Below, in pieces: positions 40,849-50,400 of a DNA stretch of 64,000 nucleotides. The DNA comes from Palsa-504 sp963739135 (lineage in GTDB: Bacteria; Actinomycetota; Actinomycetes; Streptosporangiales; Streptosporangiaceae). A program made the position numbers and the translations under genes. The DNA lies in NCBI GenBank assembly GCA_963739135.1, contig CAVTZG010000022.1, positions 1 through 64,000 on the forward strand, read 5' to 3'. Below the pieces are notes generated by a model. That model was given only the letters and a program-made list of their open reading frames with translations. It was not told the DNA's origin and did not search any database. Within the stretch, counting starts at the first letter, position 1. Each line of letters starts with the position of its first letter.

Positions 40849-43191
40849 TCAGCGGCGCCCTTGCATGGCTGAGGCGAAGGTGACTACGAAGTTCTCCTGG
40901 GCAATGGTCTCGAGCGCGGGGGGGCCGCGCGCCGTCCGGACCGCAGCGATGGCCGCGTCTGGAGGCATCCCGGCGGCGACCAGGCAGCATGCCGCAACCG
41001 TTCCGCTCCGGCCAAGTCCGCCCATGCAGGTCACCACGACTGCCTTGCCTCGCTCGGTCGCCTCGCGGCACCACTGCACGAGCTCGATGGCGTCGGCGAC
41101 CTCGGGCGTGTCCTGGTCGGGGATGGGGAGGCGGTGGTAGGCGAGCCCGGCGGTCTGGGCCCGGGGGCCGAGGTCGGGGACGCCTGCCCAGTTGAGTTCG
41201 GAGTCGGTTAGCAGGCACAGGAGCCGGGTGGCGCCCTGCGAGCGAAGCTGGGCCAGGTCCGTGCCCAGGTCGCGACCCTGATCCCGCCGCCCGGGGCAGA
41301 GAGTGATGCCGAGCCGGCCCGCCCCGGTGAGATCGGATTCAATCCAATCGACCCGCAGGGCCAGCTCGGCGTGGACGGTTTGGGTGATCTGGTCGGCGAG
41401 CGAGCACGCCGCCGCCAGCGCCGACTGCTTCTGGAGCGGGGAGGCTTCAGGGAAGCTGAGGGTGTGGACCGCGTAACGCAGGAGCGCCACCTGGAGCTGC
41501 AGGGGATGACGGTCCTCACGGCAAACCTGGCCGCCGATCTGGCGTAGCACCTGGAGTACGTCCCACGCCCGGACGAACTGGGGGGAGCGCGCCTGGTCGG
41601 GGCGGTCGGGGAGCTCGGCCTGGAGGTCGGTGACCGAGCGGAGGGCGCGGGTGATGGCCAGGGCCTCCTCGAGCTGGGAGGCGTCCTCGATGGGCGTGAG
41701 GAGGTAGAGCAGGTCGTTCTCGAACTTGGCCAGGTCTTTCAGCACGTGCCCGGGTCCGGCGTGGAAGAAGTCGATGACCCAGACGTTGTGGTGGGCGTCG
41801 ACCAAGATGTTGGCAGCGTTGAGGTCGCCGTGCACGTAGGCCACGTAGTGGTAGTCGTGCGCTGGCAGCGCGTGGTGGGCCAGGAAGTCCTCGTAGAACT
41901 CACAGACGTTGGGCAGCGACATCCCTCCTGGGAAGTCGAGCATTTTCCGGCCGGAGTCAGCAGTGACGGCGGCGACACTGTTCCGGACCGCCGGTCCAAG
42001 CCTGGGAGAGAACTGATAGTGCTCGAACAAGGGCATGCGCTCGTAGCGGGCCGCTGCGTACAGCGGGCCGAGGACTTCTTCGAACGCGCTCCGCACGACC
42101 GAAACGACGCGACGCGTTGCCGCCTCGGCGGCAAACATGGCCTGCAGCGTGCGGACCCGGCCCTGGCCCATGGCCGCGTAGGCGTACTTGAGACCGGCCC
42201 GATCGCCCAGGTCGACGAAGCCGCGGACGCGGGGGGCGTTGTTGCCGAGCACGGCCTCGACTTGCTCGAAGGCGACCCGCTCTTTGGCGATAGTGCGGTT
42301 CGGGCCCAGCTTGACTACGGCCGGCGCCTGGCGATGGCCCAGCGCGTCCCGACTCGTTGCCCGCCACACCAGGGCCCCTGAGTAGCCTCCGGAAATCGGC
42401 TCCAGGTCCACCTGAGTGCTGTCCCGGAAAAGGTGAGCGACAATGGCACGGTCCGTGGGGCCGAGAGCCGCCTCGACGTTGGCGCTCTCGATCCGGGGCT
42501 CGAAGCCAAGCGGCTGATGAGGAATGGCCAGCTTTGCCCCGGGACGGAGCCAGTCGGCGAACTCAGCCGGGGAGTCGAAGCAGCGCACGCCGAGGATCTT
42601 CTCGAGTTGGGCCAGGGCGTTGAAGTGCTGGGCGCGCGAGGCGCTTGCGGTCAGGGCGCTGCAGGTTGCCAGCTCATCGATGCCGAGTCTGGTCTTCAGG
42701 TCGTAGAGCAGGAAGCTCACTTTGGCCTCGGTCCACACCCCGACGACGCCCACGCGCAGCGGCTCATCGCCGTGGGCGCGATGGATGCGTCCCAGTTGCC
42801 GGGTCAGATCCGTTCCCTCGACGTCGTTCAGCGTCAGCGCGTCGAGGATCCGCTCGTTGGGGGCGGCCATGGCCCGCTCATCCATGCCCAGGACGAGCCG
42901 CGCCCCGCTGGAGCCCTGGAGGCAATGTGCACCGAATCGCTCCAGGTGCTCGCGCTGAGCGGGGTCGCCGGGGTCGTGCCAGTCGCGGATGTGGATGAGG
43001 TCGATCACATCTGACGACAGGCTGCGGGCCCAGCCGATCAGCTGCGCCATCGGCCCCGCTGACGGCTCGGGTCCCAAGAGGCGGGCCGCTTCGCTGTAGC
43101 CGACATGCAGCAGGTTGGGCAGGGGATCGTGCGGCCCGATCGGATCGACGAAATCGCGCTGAAGGCACTGCGTAATCAGGATGGTGGTCAT
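40849..43191 (-). CDS. Isochorismatase-like / kinase-like / phosphatase triple fusion
   Basis: A 780-residue protein with three enzyme folds. Residues 1-215 are isochorismatase-like (ILITQCLQRDFVDPIG, VGVVGVWTEAKVSF, ATCSALTASASRAQHF), but the usual nucleophile Cys position reads Lys, so this part is probably a binding domain. Residues ~245-640 are an aminoglycoside-phosphotransferase-like kinase fold: GGYSGA loop, VVKLG Lys294, HGDLNAANILV (Asp456, Asn461) and VIDFFHAGPG (Asp474). It resembles the ternary-complex-associated domain 9 (TCAD9) type. Residues ~645-780 are a dual-specificity phosphatase with CMGGLGRSG (Cys722, Arg728). ATG 43191. First gene of an operon with a second phosphatase. 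Confidence 0.85.
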   Translation of the reverse strand: MTTILITQCLQRDFVDPIGPHDPLPNLLHVGYSEAARLLGPEPSAGPMAQLIGWARSLSSDVIDLIHIRDWHDPGDPAQREHLERFGAHCLQGSSGARLVLGMDERAMAAPNERILDALTLNDVEGTDLTRQLGRIHRAHGDEPLRVGVVGVWTEAKVSFLLYDLKTRLGIDELATCSALTASASRAQHFNALAQLEKILGVRCFDSPAEFADWLRPGAKLAIPHQPLGFEPRIESANVEAALGPTDRAIVAHLFRDSTQVDLEPISGGYSGALVWRATSRDALGHRQAPAVVKLGPNRTIAKERVAFEQVEAVLGNNAPRVRGFVDLGDRAGLKYAYAAMGQGRVRTLQAMFAAEAATRRVVSVVRSAFEEVLGPLYAAARYERMPLFEHYQFSPRLGPAVRNSVAAVTADSGRKMLDFPGGMSLPNVCEFYEDFLAHHALPAHDYHYVAYVHGDLNAANILVDAHHNVWVIDFFHAGPGHVLKDLAKFENDLLYLLTPIEDASQLEEALAITRALRSVTDLQAELPDRPDQARSPQFVRAWDVLQVLRQIGGQVCREDRHPLQLQVALLRYAVHTLSFPEASPLQKQSALAAACSLADQITQTVHAELALRVDWIESDLTGAGRLGITLCPGRRDQGRDLGTDLAQLRSQGATRLLCLLTDSELNWAGVPDLGPRAQTAGLAYHRLPIPDQDTPEVADAIELVQWCREATERGKAVVVTCMGGLGRSGTVAACCLVAAGMPPDAAIAAVRTARGPPALETIAQENFVVTFASAMQGRR

Positions 43192-43253
43192 CGTCGGGAT
43201 ATCAAGGGAAGAACACGAGCCGCGTGAGCTCGCCTATCGCGGGCATCAGCCAG

Positions 43254-43259
43254 ATATTA
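43254..43259 (-). promoter_or_regulatory. Possible -10 box for the triple-fusion operon
   Basis: The minus strand reads GGTGATAATATCTGG. TAATAT is close to the -10 consensus and lies ~65 bases before the ATG at 43191. No clear -35 is visible. Confidence 0.35.
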
Positions 43260-43713
43260 TCACCTCGTTCCGCGGCCGAGCTCAACGCCAGGTAGGGCTA
43301 GTCCGCCCGTACTACCCGCCCGGCAGGCGACAGGCCGAAGGTCCCGCGCGCAGGGACGTTGGTCCCTGGCACGCGCTCCCGCGACGGGGTGGACTGACCG
43401 TGACAGAGGACCCCAGGCAGACGCGGGGGAACGGACCAGATCCGCGCACCGCGCAATCGAGATCCGCGAGAAGCGGAGGAGGGTCCTCTCGTCGCGTCCC
43501 GTCTGATTACCTTGCGCCGCACCCGACGTTCAGCGCGAGCCGCGCGCCGGCCGCCGTGCACCACATCGACCAGTGGACGCGCAGAACGCCCCGTCCGGCA
43601 CGACATCGATAATCATAGGCCCGGCCGGCCACAACATACCGAACGGCGGATCACGCGCGGCTGCCACCAGCTGGTTGGCCACGCTGCGTCGTCGGCGATC
43701 GCCGGCCCCGGAT
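43260..43713. other. Gap without a recognised gene
   Basis: About 450 bases between the fusion operon and the DUF6933 gene. The open frames are Arg/Pro-rich shadows. No repeat is seen. Confidence 0.45.
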
Positions 43714-44214
43714 TCAGCCGGGCCCGGCTTGAGCCGCCCTGGCCGCGGCTAGCTCGATGGGAGGACGGTAATCGCGGGCGCTGTTGATGTTGCGCCGCAG
43801 CGATCGATTGAGGTCAGCGAGGTCGGTGCGGGCTAGGCCTCCCAATCCGGCGATGGCGTGCTGGCACAAGAACGCCATGTCGTTCATGCATCCCAGGACG
43901 CTGCGGTCAGCCGTCTTGGCGAGGAGAAGCTCCTGCTCGTCCAGGATGCCGAACGTGGCAGGTGGCAGGTCCTCGCGGCGAAGTTCCCGGGAAATCAGGC
44001 CGGTGATCAGCTGGCGGGTGGCACGCAGAGCCGATGCGGTCACGTTGGCCTCGAAGATCGTGAACAGCGTGCCCGCGTGGGTCGCGAGCAGGCATTTGCG
44101 GCGATCGAACCACAACAGGTTCGCGTACCAGTCCTCGGCGTCCGGCGCAGGTGCCGGGTCGGCGAGCGCCGGGCCGATGACGGCAAGGAGCTTGTTCGTG
44201 CAGCGCAGGATCAC
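43714..44214 (-). CDS. DUF6933 family protein
   Basis: A 166-residue protein starting MILRCTNKLLAVIG, with AEDWYANLLWFDRRKCLLATHAGTLFTIF and SVLGCMNDMAFLCQHAI. This pattern is what I know as DUF6933, a cytosolic family of unknown function common in actinomycetes and cyanobacteria. The start is GTG 44214. It is not linked in an operon to its neighbours. Confidence 0.8.
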   Translation of the reverse strand: MILRCTNKLLAVIGPALADPAPAPDAEDWYANLLWFDRRKCLLATHAGTLFTIFEANVTASALRATRQLITGLISRELRREDLPPATFGILDEQELLLAKTADRSVLGCMNDMAFLCQHAIAGLGGLARTDLADLNRSLRRNINSARDYRPPIELAAARAAQAGPG

Positions 44215-44485
44215 TGAGCGATCCTATGTCTCCTGGTTACCGGCGACGGCGGGAGTTCTTGAGGGACCGCGGGCCCGCCCGCCGGCTGGCAGGTTCGCCT
44301 CGGCTTGCGACGTTGTGACCGCGCCTGGCAGCTGATCGCTGACGCACTGGACCGGCCGCCGGTACCGGCCATACGATCCCGGTGCGGGCAAGGAGCATCA
44401 GCATGCGATTCACCGGCTGCTCGCTGGCCGTATCCTCGGCCGAGAATGACCGTCGGTTCTCGGTTAAGCTGAGGCAAAGTCCCGG

Positions 44486-46105
44486 TCAGACTGCATTTTC
44501 CCGGAGGGCTTGAGCCTGTGAGCGCAACGCCGACATGACGGGTTCGAACCGGCGGTCGCGCTGCATCTCGGTCTCCGCTGCGGCCGCCGCGTCGGTGAGA
44601 AGCTCCGCACTAACGAGCCAGGCCGCTTTGCGGTGCGGGAGAAGGTAGTCGGGCTGGTAGAACAGCTCGAAGGTCACACCTGCAGTACGTCCTGGATGTT
44701 CAGGCCCGACGGGCATGGTGCTGAGGATGTCGGCCAGTGGCCCGATAACGTCGTTCATGATGCCTACGGCCACTGTCGCGAGAGTGCCGATCTGATCTGC
44801 CGACTCATCGATGTGACTCATGAGCCGGTAGAACGCGTGAAGGAGCATCTCGTAGGCGACGTTGCACAGATCGGCAACGCGTGCGGTGGCCGGGTCGGTT
44901 ATCAGATTCACCTCCTCGCCGGTCTCGGGGGGCCGCACGAGCACGGGAAGGACCGGACGTGTCACCTCGAGGCCGGGTGCGTTCTGCCTCATCTGGAGAT
45001 ACTCGGTCAGCACCGACAGGAAGCGGCCAAAGTGCGCGTTGCGCCAGTCACCGCGAGACCCTTCACCCTGCTCGACGATCGCCTCGATGGCGCGTACCGC
45101 TTCATCGGTGCTCGAGATCGGCCCAAGCTCCTTCCAGCCGAACAGCTCGCCCCGGGTCTGCGATCCGGCCGGGCCGAGGAAGAGGTTCTTCTCGCCCATC
45201 TTCTCCGCCAGGTGGCGGAAGCCCGCTTCGATCGACCGGTACAGGTGGCCGACGGTCCGGAACTCCTGCAGGTGAGGTGCGATCCCCTCCTTCCCCGTGA
45301 CCGGGACCGCGTTTTCCATCGCGGCCAGCCCTTCGGCATCGTTCAAATCCATGCCCTCGGGCCGCTCGAGGAACAGGAAGTGGCGAAGTGCCTGCTCACC
45401 GAACGGAAGCAGCTCAAAGCGCACCCCACTTGGATAGTGGCGGGCCGGCTGGGGCAGGTTGGGCCGCGACAGATGCGGACTTACCCCGATGGACGTCAGC
45501 AGGTTGCACGCGATGGCCAGATGGAGCATCTCCTGCTTGGCAACCCCCAGGATCGTGGATCGCCACCGCTCGACCGCCGCGAGCTGCTCGTGCGTGAGCC
45601 CTTCATCGACGGAGCGTTTAAGCGAGAACGCCGCAAACAGGTACTCACACATGACCGCATGCTCAAGCTCCGCGGCTTGGCAGAGCATGTAGATGAGCGG
45701 GCCGCGATGCTCGATGACGATGGCGCGTTCGCGCACATACTGTTCACTGCGCAGATCGAGGACCCTGCGCAGCCGGCCCTCGATCGCCTCGACGCCCGCC
45801 GCTGAGGCCCCGCTTGACTCTGCAGGTCCGGCCGCTTCGGGGACCAGGTCAGACGCTGTTTCCCGCATCCCCGTGTCCATCCACCGGCGGAAGAGCTCGA
45901 CCCGTTCGGACGGCCAGGCGCCATCGCACGGCATGACGCCGGTGCTCACCTTCTCAAAGATCGCGGCCGCATTGGCCGACACGTCCTCGTACGACCACAG
46001 ATCGAACGCGAAGCGCATCGACTGGTGGTCTTTCTCCCTGAACAGCGGCCTGATGTGCTCGTCATAGCTGACGGGTATACCCGGCTTGGGGATGCCGGCG
46101 CTCAC
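44486..46105 (-). CDS. Ferritin-like (VioB/iminophenylpyruvate-synthase-type) protein
   Basis: A 539-residue two-part protein. Residues 1-80 (ISYDEHIRPLFREKDHQSM type start, WSYEDV, STGVMPCDGAWPSERVELFRRWMDTGM) form a small domain also present alone at 51737-51979. The remainder is a ferritin-like four-helix domain: QAAELEHAVMCEYLFAAFSLK and VAKQEMLHLAIACNLL carry Glu/His ligands for a di-metal site. Such domains occur in VioB-like and other oxidative enzymes of natural-product pathways. No pathway genes surround it, so the role is open. Confidence 0.8.
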   Translation of the reverse strand: MSAGIPKPGIPVSYDEHIRPLFREKDHQSMRFAFDLWSYEDVSANAAAIFEKVSTGVMPCDGAWPSERVELFRRWMDTGMRETASDLVPEAAGPAESSGASAAGVEAIEGRLRRVLDLRSEQYVRERAIVIEHRGPLIYMLCQAAELEHAVMCEYLFAAFSLKRSVDEGLTHEQLAAVERWRSTILGVAKQEMLHLAIACNLLTSIGVSPHLSRPNLPQPARHYPSGVRFELLPFGEQALRHFLFLERPEGMDLNDAEGLAAMENAVPVTGKEGIAPHLQEFRTVGHLYRSIEAGFRHLAEKMGEKNLFLGPAGSQTRGELFGWKELGPISSTDEAVRAIEAIVEQGEGSRGDWRNAHFGRFLSVLTEYLQMRQNAPGLEVTRPVLPVLVRPPETGEEVNLITDPATARVADLCNVAYEMLLHAFYRLMSHIDESADQIGTLATVAVGIMNDVIGPLADILSTMPVGPEHPGRTAGVTFELFYQPDYLLPHRKAAWLVSAELLTDAAAAAETEMQRDRRFEPVMSALRSQAQALRENAV

Positions 46106-46717
46106 CTGTCAGCTCACCTACCCAGACGCATGCGGGGCGGCCGGGGCCTGGACTCGCGTATTCGTGGACAGCCTAACGCTCACGCCAATCTTGCTCAAGG
46201 CGCGGACCTTTGCTCTTTGAACAGATCCGCCGCGACCGCCAGCCCGTAGGTGGACTCGAGGGCCACCTGGTGTCGCGCGCTTCGCCCATCACCTCGGCAA
46301 ACCCGATGGCGGCCCTGGATGCGAACGCAGGCGAACGTCGTGCCCGAACCGCGAAGGCGTCAGCCAACATAGGCAGCCGGCGGCTCTGAAACTCGTTCAC
46401 CCGGGTCAGATGTACTGGCGAGAGCCGCCAGCGCCGCAGCGTGCTCGACCTGTGGCAAGCCGTCCGTGAGTGTCCGCTGGTGTCCACTGCTGTCGGTGGC
46501 GATTGTTACTGACACGAAATTGGGTCCTTTGTGGGCGCACGGCAGTTGACCCTGGCCGGTGACGTGGCGGGCCTGCGTGGTGCCCGGCTGGTGTCCGGGG
46601 TAGTTCCCGGGAGTGGCCGGCATGGTTATGAGCTGTCCGGCGGGCAGCGTGCTGCGGACGGGGCTGGGCGGCTCCTGTGGCGGGGGGCGGGGTCTGGCGT
46701 TCGGGTGGTCTTCGCGG
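46106..46717. other. Gap without a recognised gene
   Basis: About 610 bases. The last part (about 46520-46717) is the 3' non-coding flank of the IS110 element. The remaining open frames show no coding bias. Confidence 0.45.
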
Positions 46718-47950
46718 TCAGGCGGCCTCCGCGGGCGTGATGGTGATGACGGAGCCGGGGTTGAGTTTCTGGAGCTGCCGGATCAGGTAGTCCTGCCTGG
46801 CATCGGGGGATTCGCGGCGGGTGTAGAAGTCGGCGCCCAGGTCGGTGTAGGGCTTGCCGGTCTTCAGGACGCTGTAGGCGATCTTGAGCAGGGTGTGGGC
46901 GATCGCGGTGATCGCCCGCTTCTGCGCGCCCTTGTTCCTCGGGCCGCCGAACTTGCGGACCAGGCGGCGGAACCTGGCCTGCAGCCGGCCGGGCCACCGG
47001 ACCGCGGCCCAGGCGGCCTGGATGAGAAGCGGCTTGATGTAGGCGCCGCCGTCGCCGGTCCGCCCGCCCTTGCTCTTTTTCGCGCTCATATAGTTCCCCG
47101 GGCACAGGGTCGCCCAGGAGGCGAGCCGGCTGGCGGTGGCGAAGTGCTGGTGCGGGGCCGGGCCGATCGCGCCCAGCCAGCCGGCCACGATCACGTCCCC
47201 GAACCCGGGCAGCGTCTTCAGCAGCCCCGCCTCCCGGGCGTAGCAGGCCACCTTGGGCGCGATGCGGGCGTCCAGGTCCTTGACCGCGTTGTCGAAGATC
47301 GTGATCCGGTCCAGGTGCAGCCGGCACATCAGCGCGTGATGGTCAGTGAACCGGCCGGCCAGGGCCATCGACAGGTCGGCCATCTTCCCGGCGGTCCGCA
47401 TCCGGGTCTGCGCCAGGCCCGCCATCACGCTGCCGCGTCGTTCCCCGCTGATCAGCGCCTCGATCATCGCCGTCGCCGAGCCCCCGGTAACATCGGACAC
47501 GACCGAGGACAACTTGATCCCGGCCGTCTCCAGCGTTTTCTGCAGCCGCTGGATCTCCGAGGTGCGGGCCTGGACCGTCTTCATCCGGTACCTTGCCAGG
47601 TCCCGCACCTCCCTCAGATCCGGATCGGGGATGTAGGAGCCGGACAGCAGCCCGCACTCATACAAATCCAGCAGCCGGACCGCGTCTTTGGCGTCGGTCT
47701 TGTGGCCCTTCAGCGCCTTGGCGTGCGCCGGGTTGATCACCATCACCTCGGTGAAATCCAGCTCGCGCAGCGCGTAATACACCGGATCGGTGTATACCCC
47801 GGACGCCTCCATCACCACGTGCGTGACGCCGCGGCGGCGCAGCTCACGGGCCATCTCCTGGAGTACCCCGTAAAACGTGCGGAACTCCAGCACATCGGTC
47901 TTGCGGGTCCCGCGCTTCGCGCCCGGCACCCGGATCGCGACCTTGAACAC
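46718..47950 (-). CDS. IS110 family transposase, copy 3, 3' exon
   Basis: 410 codons of an IS110 recombinase from VFKVAIRVPG on: VVMEASGVY (Glu), KTDAKDAVRLLDL (Asp-Asp), then the Tnp_20 part (LKTLPGFGDVIVAGWLGAIG, LASWATLCPGNYMSAKKSKGGR). The first catalytic Asp and the start are missing here. They lie 2.4 kb upstream as MRVLYDRVAAIDVHKDM (50350-50400). A group II intron separates the exons; joining them gives an uninterrupted 427-residue transposase of normal length. Without splicing, the GTG at 47950 would give an inactive protein. Confidence 0.9.
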   Translation of the reverse strand: MFKVAIRVPGAKRGTRKTDVLEFRTFYGVLQEMARELRRRGVTHVVMEASGVYTDPVYYALRELDFTEVMVINPAHAKALKGHKTDAKDAVRLLDLYECGLLSGSYIPDPDLREVRDLARYRMKTVQARTSEIQRLQKTLETAGIKLSSVVSDVTGGSATAMIEALISGERRGSVMAGLAQTRMRTAGKMADLSMALAGRFTDHHALMCRLHLDRITIFDNAVKDLDARIAPKVACYAREAGLLKTLPGFGDVIVAGWLGAIGPAPHQHFATASRLASWATLCPGNYMSAKKSKGGRTGDGGAYIKPLLIQAAWAAVRWPGRLQARFRRLVRKFGGPRNKGAQKRAITAIAHTLLKIAYSVLKTGKPYTDLGADFYTRRESPDARQDYLIRQLQKLNPGSVITITPAEAA

Positions 47951-48008
47951 CGGTAGGCCGCCGGCGAGGTGCCCGTGGTGCGGGTCCTTTTCCGGCGACC
48001 TCCGGTCC

Positions 48009-48042
48009 GAACCGGACGGGCACCTTTCGGTGCATCCGGCTC
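48009..48042 (-). ncRNA. Group II intron domain V
   Basis: A 34-base hairpin with GAGCC at the start, a GAAA tetraloop capping ATGCACC/GGTGCCC, and GGTTC at the end. This is the catalytic core of group II ribozymes. It lies directly after the maturase stop, as expected. Confidence 0.9.
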
Positions 48043-48050
48043 TCCAGTGA

Positions 48051-49853
48051 CTATGACGTGCAGATCGCGGCTGGCTTCCCGTCGTGGATCAGCTGATGAC
48101 AGGCGGCGCAGACGATGAGCGTCTTGCGCCGCATGCGCGCCATCAGCGTGGCCCATCGGGGCTGCGCCGGTCCCGGCGTGCCGAGGTCGGCCAGCTTGCG
48201 GACCTGGTGCGCCTGCACCGGGCCGTATTGCTGGCACCACTCGCACCTGCCGCGCAGGAGCCGGGTGACCAGTTCCTTGCGGCGGGTGGCGGCCGGGGCT
48301 GGCAGGCGGTCATCGAGGACCGCCCGTTTTTGCCGTTTGAGCGGGATGCCGCCGAACCGTGCCACCAGTGGTTTCCTGCCCGGCCGCTCGGTGCGGGCCT
48401 CGAAGCAGGTCCGGGGCCCGTGCGGGGTGATGGTGACGGCCTTGTACTTGCGGGCCATCTTGGTCACCGTCGAGCGGTGCTTGGCGGCCAGCGTCTTGAG
48501 CATGGAGGTTTCCGCTGCCCACCGCAGCCGGTGCAGCCGGGAGACGTTCCCGGCGAGCAGGTAGTACTGGACCAGCCCCCGGTATTCGGCTCCGTAGGCG
48601 CTGATGATCTCGGGGTCGTCCAGGTTCATCAGCTCGGGCCTGTGCCCGGGTTTGCCGTGCGTGAGGTAGGGGGCTGTCTTGGCCGTGATCACCGCCCGGG
48701 GGACGCGCAGCCCGATCACGCCGTTGACGCTGGGACGGCACAGGCTGTGCTGGACTGTGATGTCGTAGCCGAGGAACCGCGCGGCCTGGGTGCGGCCGTG
48801 CGTGATCAGCGTCTTGCCCGCCGACAGTTCCAGCTTGAGGTCCTCGCGCAGGAAACCGGCCAGGCGCTGTTTGATCTGCTCGGCTTCGGCCTTCGGGCCG
48901 GTGAACCCGAACAGGTGATCGTCTGCGTAGCGGATATACCGGAGCCTGCGGTAGCCGGGATCACCGGGATCCCGGGCGGGCAGGCCCCGCCGCTGGCTGC
49001 GCAGTTCCCGTGCCGCGGCACGGTCGCTGCGCCGCCGGGCGGCCGCCAGCGCGTTGGCCACCTTGGTCCAGGCAGGATTGGCTTTCCTGCTTTTCCCTCG
49101 GGTATATTCCGGGATGAGGACTGACTCGGCGAACTTATCCAGCCGGTCCAGGTAAATGTTAGACAAGACGGGGGATGCTACGCCGCCTTGCGGCGCTCCC
49201 GATAGAGTGGCGTTCCATGTCCAGTCTTCCAGGTACCCGGCCCGGAGCATGTTCCTGATCAGCCGCAGGAACCGGTTATCATGGATGTGCTCCGACAATA
49301 TCGACAGAATGACATTATGGTCCAAGCTGCCGAAGCAGTCGGAGATATCACCCTCAATAAACCAGGTTGTCCCGGTCCAGGTCTCGGCTATTTCCGCCAG
49401 TGCGGTATGACAGCCGCGGCCGGGACGGAAACCATGCGAACGGCCGGAGAACCGGGGCTCATAATACGCCTCCAGCAAGACGCGCACTACTTCGCCGACC
49501 AGTTTATCCGACCATGACGGCAGGCCGAGCGGCCGCATTTTGCTCCCGCTCTTTTTCGGGATGTAAACCCTTCTTACTGGCTGGAACCGGTAGCGCTCGT
49601 GGCGCAGCGCATCGATGATCCGCCCGATCTTGGCCAGTGACATGCCATCCGCGGTCTCCCCGCAGGGCCCGGGCGTCATCGCGCCGTCATTGGCGTAGAT
49701 CCGCCCCCAGGCCATCAGGAACAGTGCCGGGTTGAACAGCTGCCGGTACAGCTCATCGCACGGCAGGCCCCGCCTGCCGCGCGCACGCAGGATGTCCACG
49801 ACTGTTTCGGCGCTCTGCATTACGCATACCCCAAGTCCATTGAATATCCTCAT
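48051..49853 (-). CDS. Group II intron reverse transcriptase/maturase with HNH domain
   Basis: A ~600-residue intron-encoded protein. The RT domain shows RRVYIPKKSGSKMRPLGLPSWSDKLV, YYEPRFSGRSHGFRPGRGCHTAL, GDISDCFGSLDH, SGAPQGGVASPVLSNIYLD and the catalytic RYADDHLFGF. A maturase (X) domain follows (YLLAGNVSRLHRLRWAAETSM and TVTKMARKYK), then an HNH endonuclease zinc site (CEWCQQYGPVQAHQ and CAACHQLIHDG). It supports splicing and mobility of the surrounding intron. ATG 49853 or 49820 is likely the start. The gene appears intact. Confidence 0.93.
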   Translation of the reverse strand: MRIFNGLGVCVMQSAETVVDILRARGRRGLPCDELYRQLFNPALFLMAWGRIYANDGAMTPGPCGETADGMSLAKIGRIIDALRHERYRFQPVRRVYIPKKSGSKMRPLGLPSWSDKLVGEVVRVLLEAYYEPRFSGRSHGFRPGRGCHTALAEIAETWTGTTWFIEGDISDCFGSLDHNVILSILSEHIHDNRFLRLIRNMLRAGYLEDWTWNATLSGAPQGGVASPVLSNIYLDRLDKFAESVLIPEYTRGKSRKANPAWTKVANALAAARRRSDRAAARELRSQRRGLPARDPGDPGYRRLRYIRYADDHLFGFTGPKAEAEQIKQRLAGFLREDLKLELSAGKTLITHGRTQAARFLGYDITVQHSLCRPSVNGVIGLRVPRAVITAKTAPYLTHGKPGHRPELMNLDDPEIISAYGAEYRGLVQYYLLAGNVSRLHRLRWAAETSMLKTLAAKHRSTVTKMARKYKAVTITPHGPRTCFEARTERPGRKPLVARFGGIPLKRQKRAVLDDRLPAPAATRRKELVTRLLRGRCEWCQQYGPVQAHQVRKLADLGTPGPAQPRWATLMARMRRKTLIVCAACHQLIHDGKPAAICTS

Positions 49854-50349
49854 CACCTGGCCCCCTTCGCCCTGCGGGCGGCTTTCCCGCCCTCCTTGGT
49901 GAGGCGTGACTCTCACGACTACTACGAGGCCTGTGTCACCATAGGGCTCGCGCCCCTTAGGTGATCCCGCGTTCGTCCCTGCCATACGTGCTAGCGCGAC
50001 TTAGGTCCCCCATTCATCTCCTTCAATACCCTCACTGGGCATCGCACCAGGCCCCGGAGGTGTCCCCGGCACATGGTCATCCGGGAACAGGGCTGGCGCC
50101 GGTTCCATGCGCATTTCCGGCGGGCGACAAATTACACCTGCTGGAGATTAGAGTTCAGGCAGTACAGCTTTAACCATATCGCGCGGGTCCCGCAGCACCC
50201 CGCCCCAGCGCATGGGCACGGCCGCTGCTTTCCTGCCATGCTATTGTTCCCTTTGCTTTTCGGCTCCAGGTAAGGCATCAGACCCAGGAATACCCTCCGA
50301 ATCCCTCCCGGCTGAACCGGGAATACGGCAGGGCGCCTCGCGGCGCAGC

Positions 50350-50400
50350 CATGTCCTTGTGCACATCGATCGCGGCCACCCGGTCATACAGCACTCGCAT
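50350..50400 (-). CDS. IS110 family transposase, copy 3, 5' exon
   Basis: Seventeen codons, MRVLYDRVAAIDVHKDM, with the first DEDD aspartate (IDVHKD). AGGAGG lies at 50407-50412 ahead of the ATG. The reading continues into intron sequence and meets a stop about 25 codons later, so splicing is needed to reach the 3' exon at 47950. Confidence 0.85.

Larger units (their letters stand above)
47951..50349 (-). mobile_element. Group II intron splitting the IS110 transposase
   Basis: About 2,399 bases on the minus strand. The 3' part has a canonical 34-base domain V (48009-48042, GAGCC..GAAA..GGTTC) and a domain VI stem (GGTCGCCGG with CCGGCGGCC). The encoded maturase lies between. The 5' end begins GCTGCGCCGCG, not a clean GTGCG. 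The 3' end is ..GGCCTACCG. Exon joining restores codons for KDM-VFKVAIRVPG. The boundary could slip by one base on each side. Confidence 0.82.

Noticed and set aside
43181..43612. 143-residue plus-strand ORF upstream of the fusion operon
   Set aside because: Arg/Pro-rich with no domain or coding bias; likely chance.
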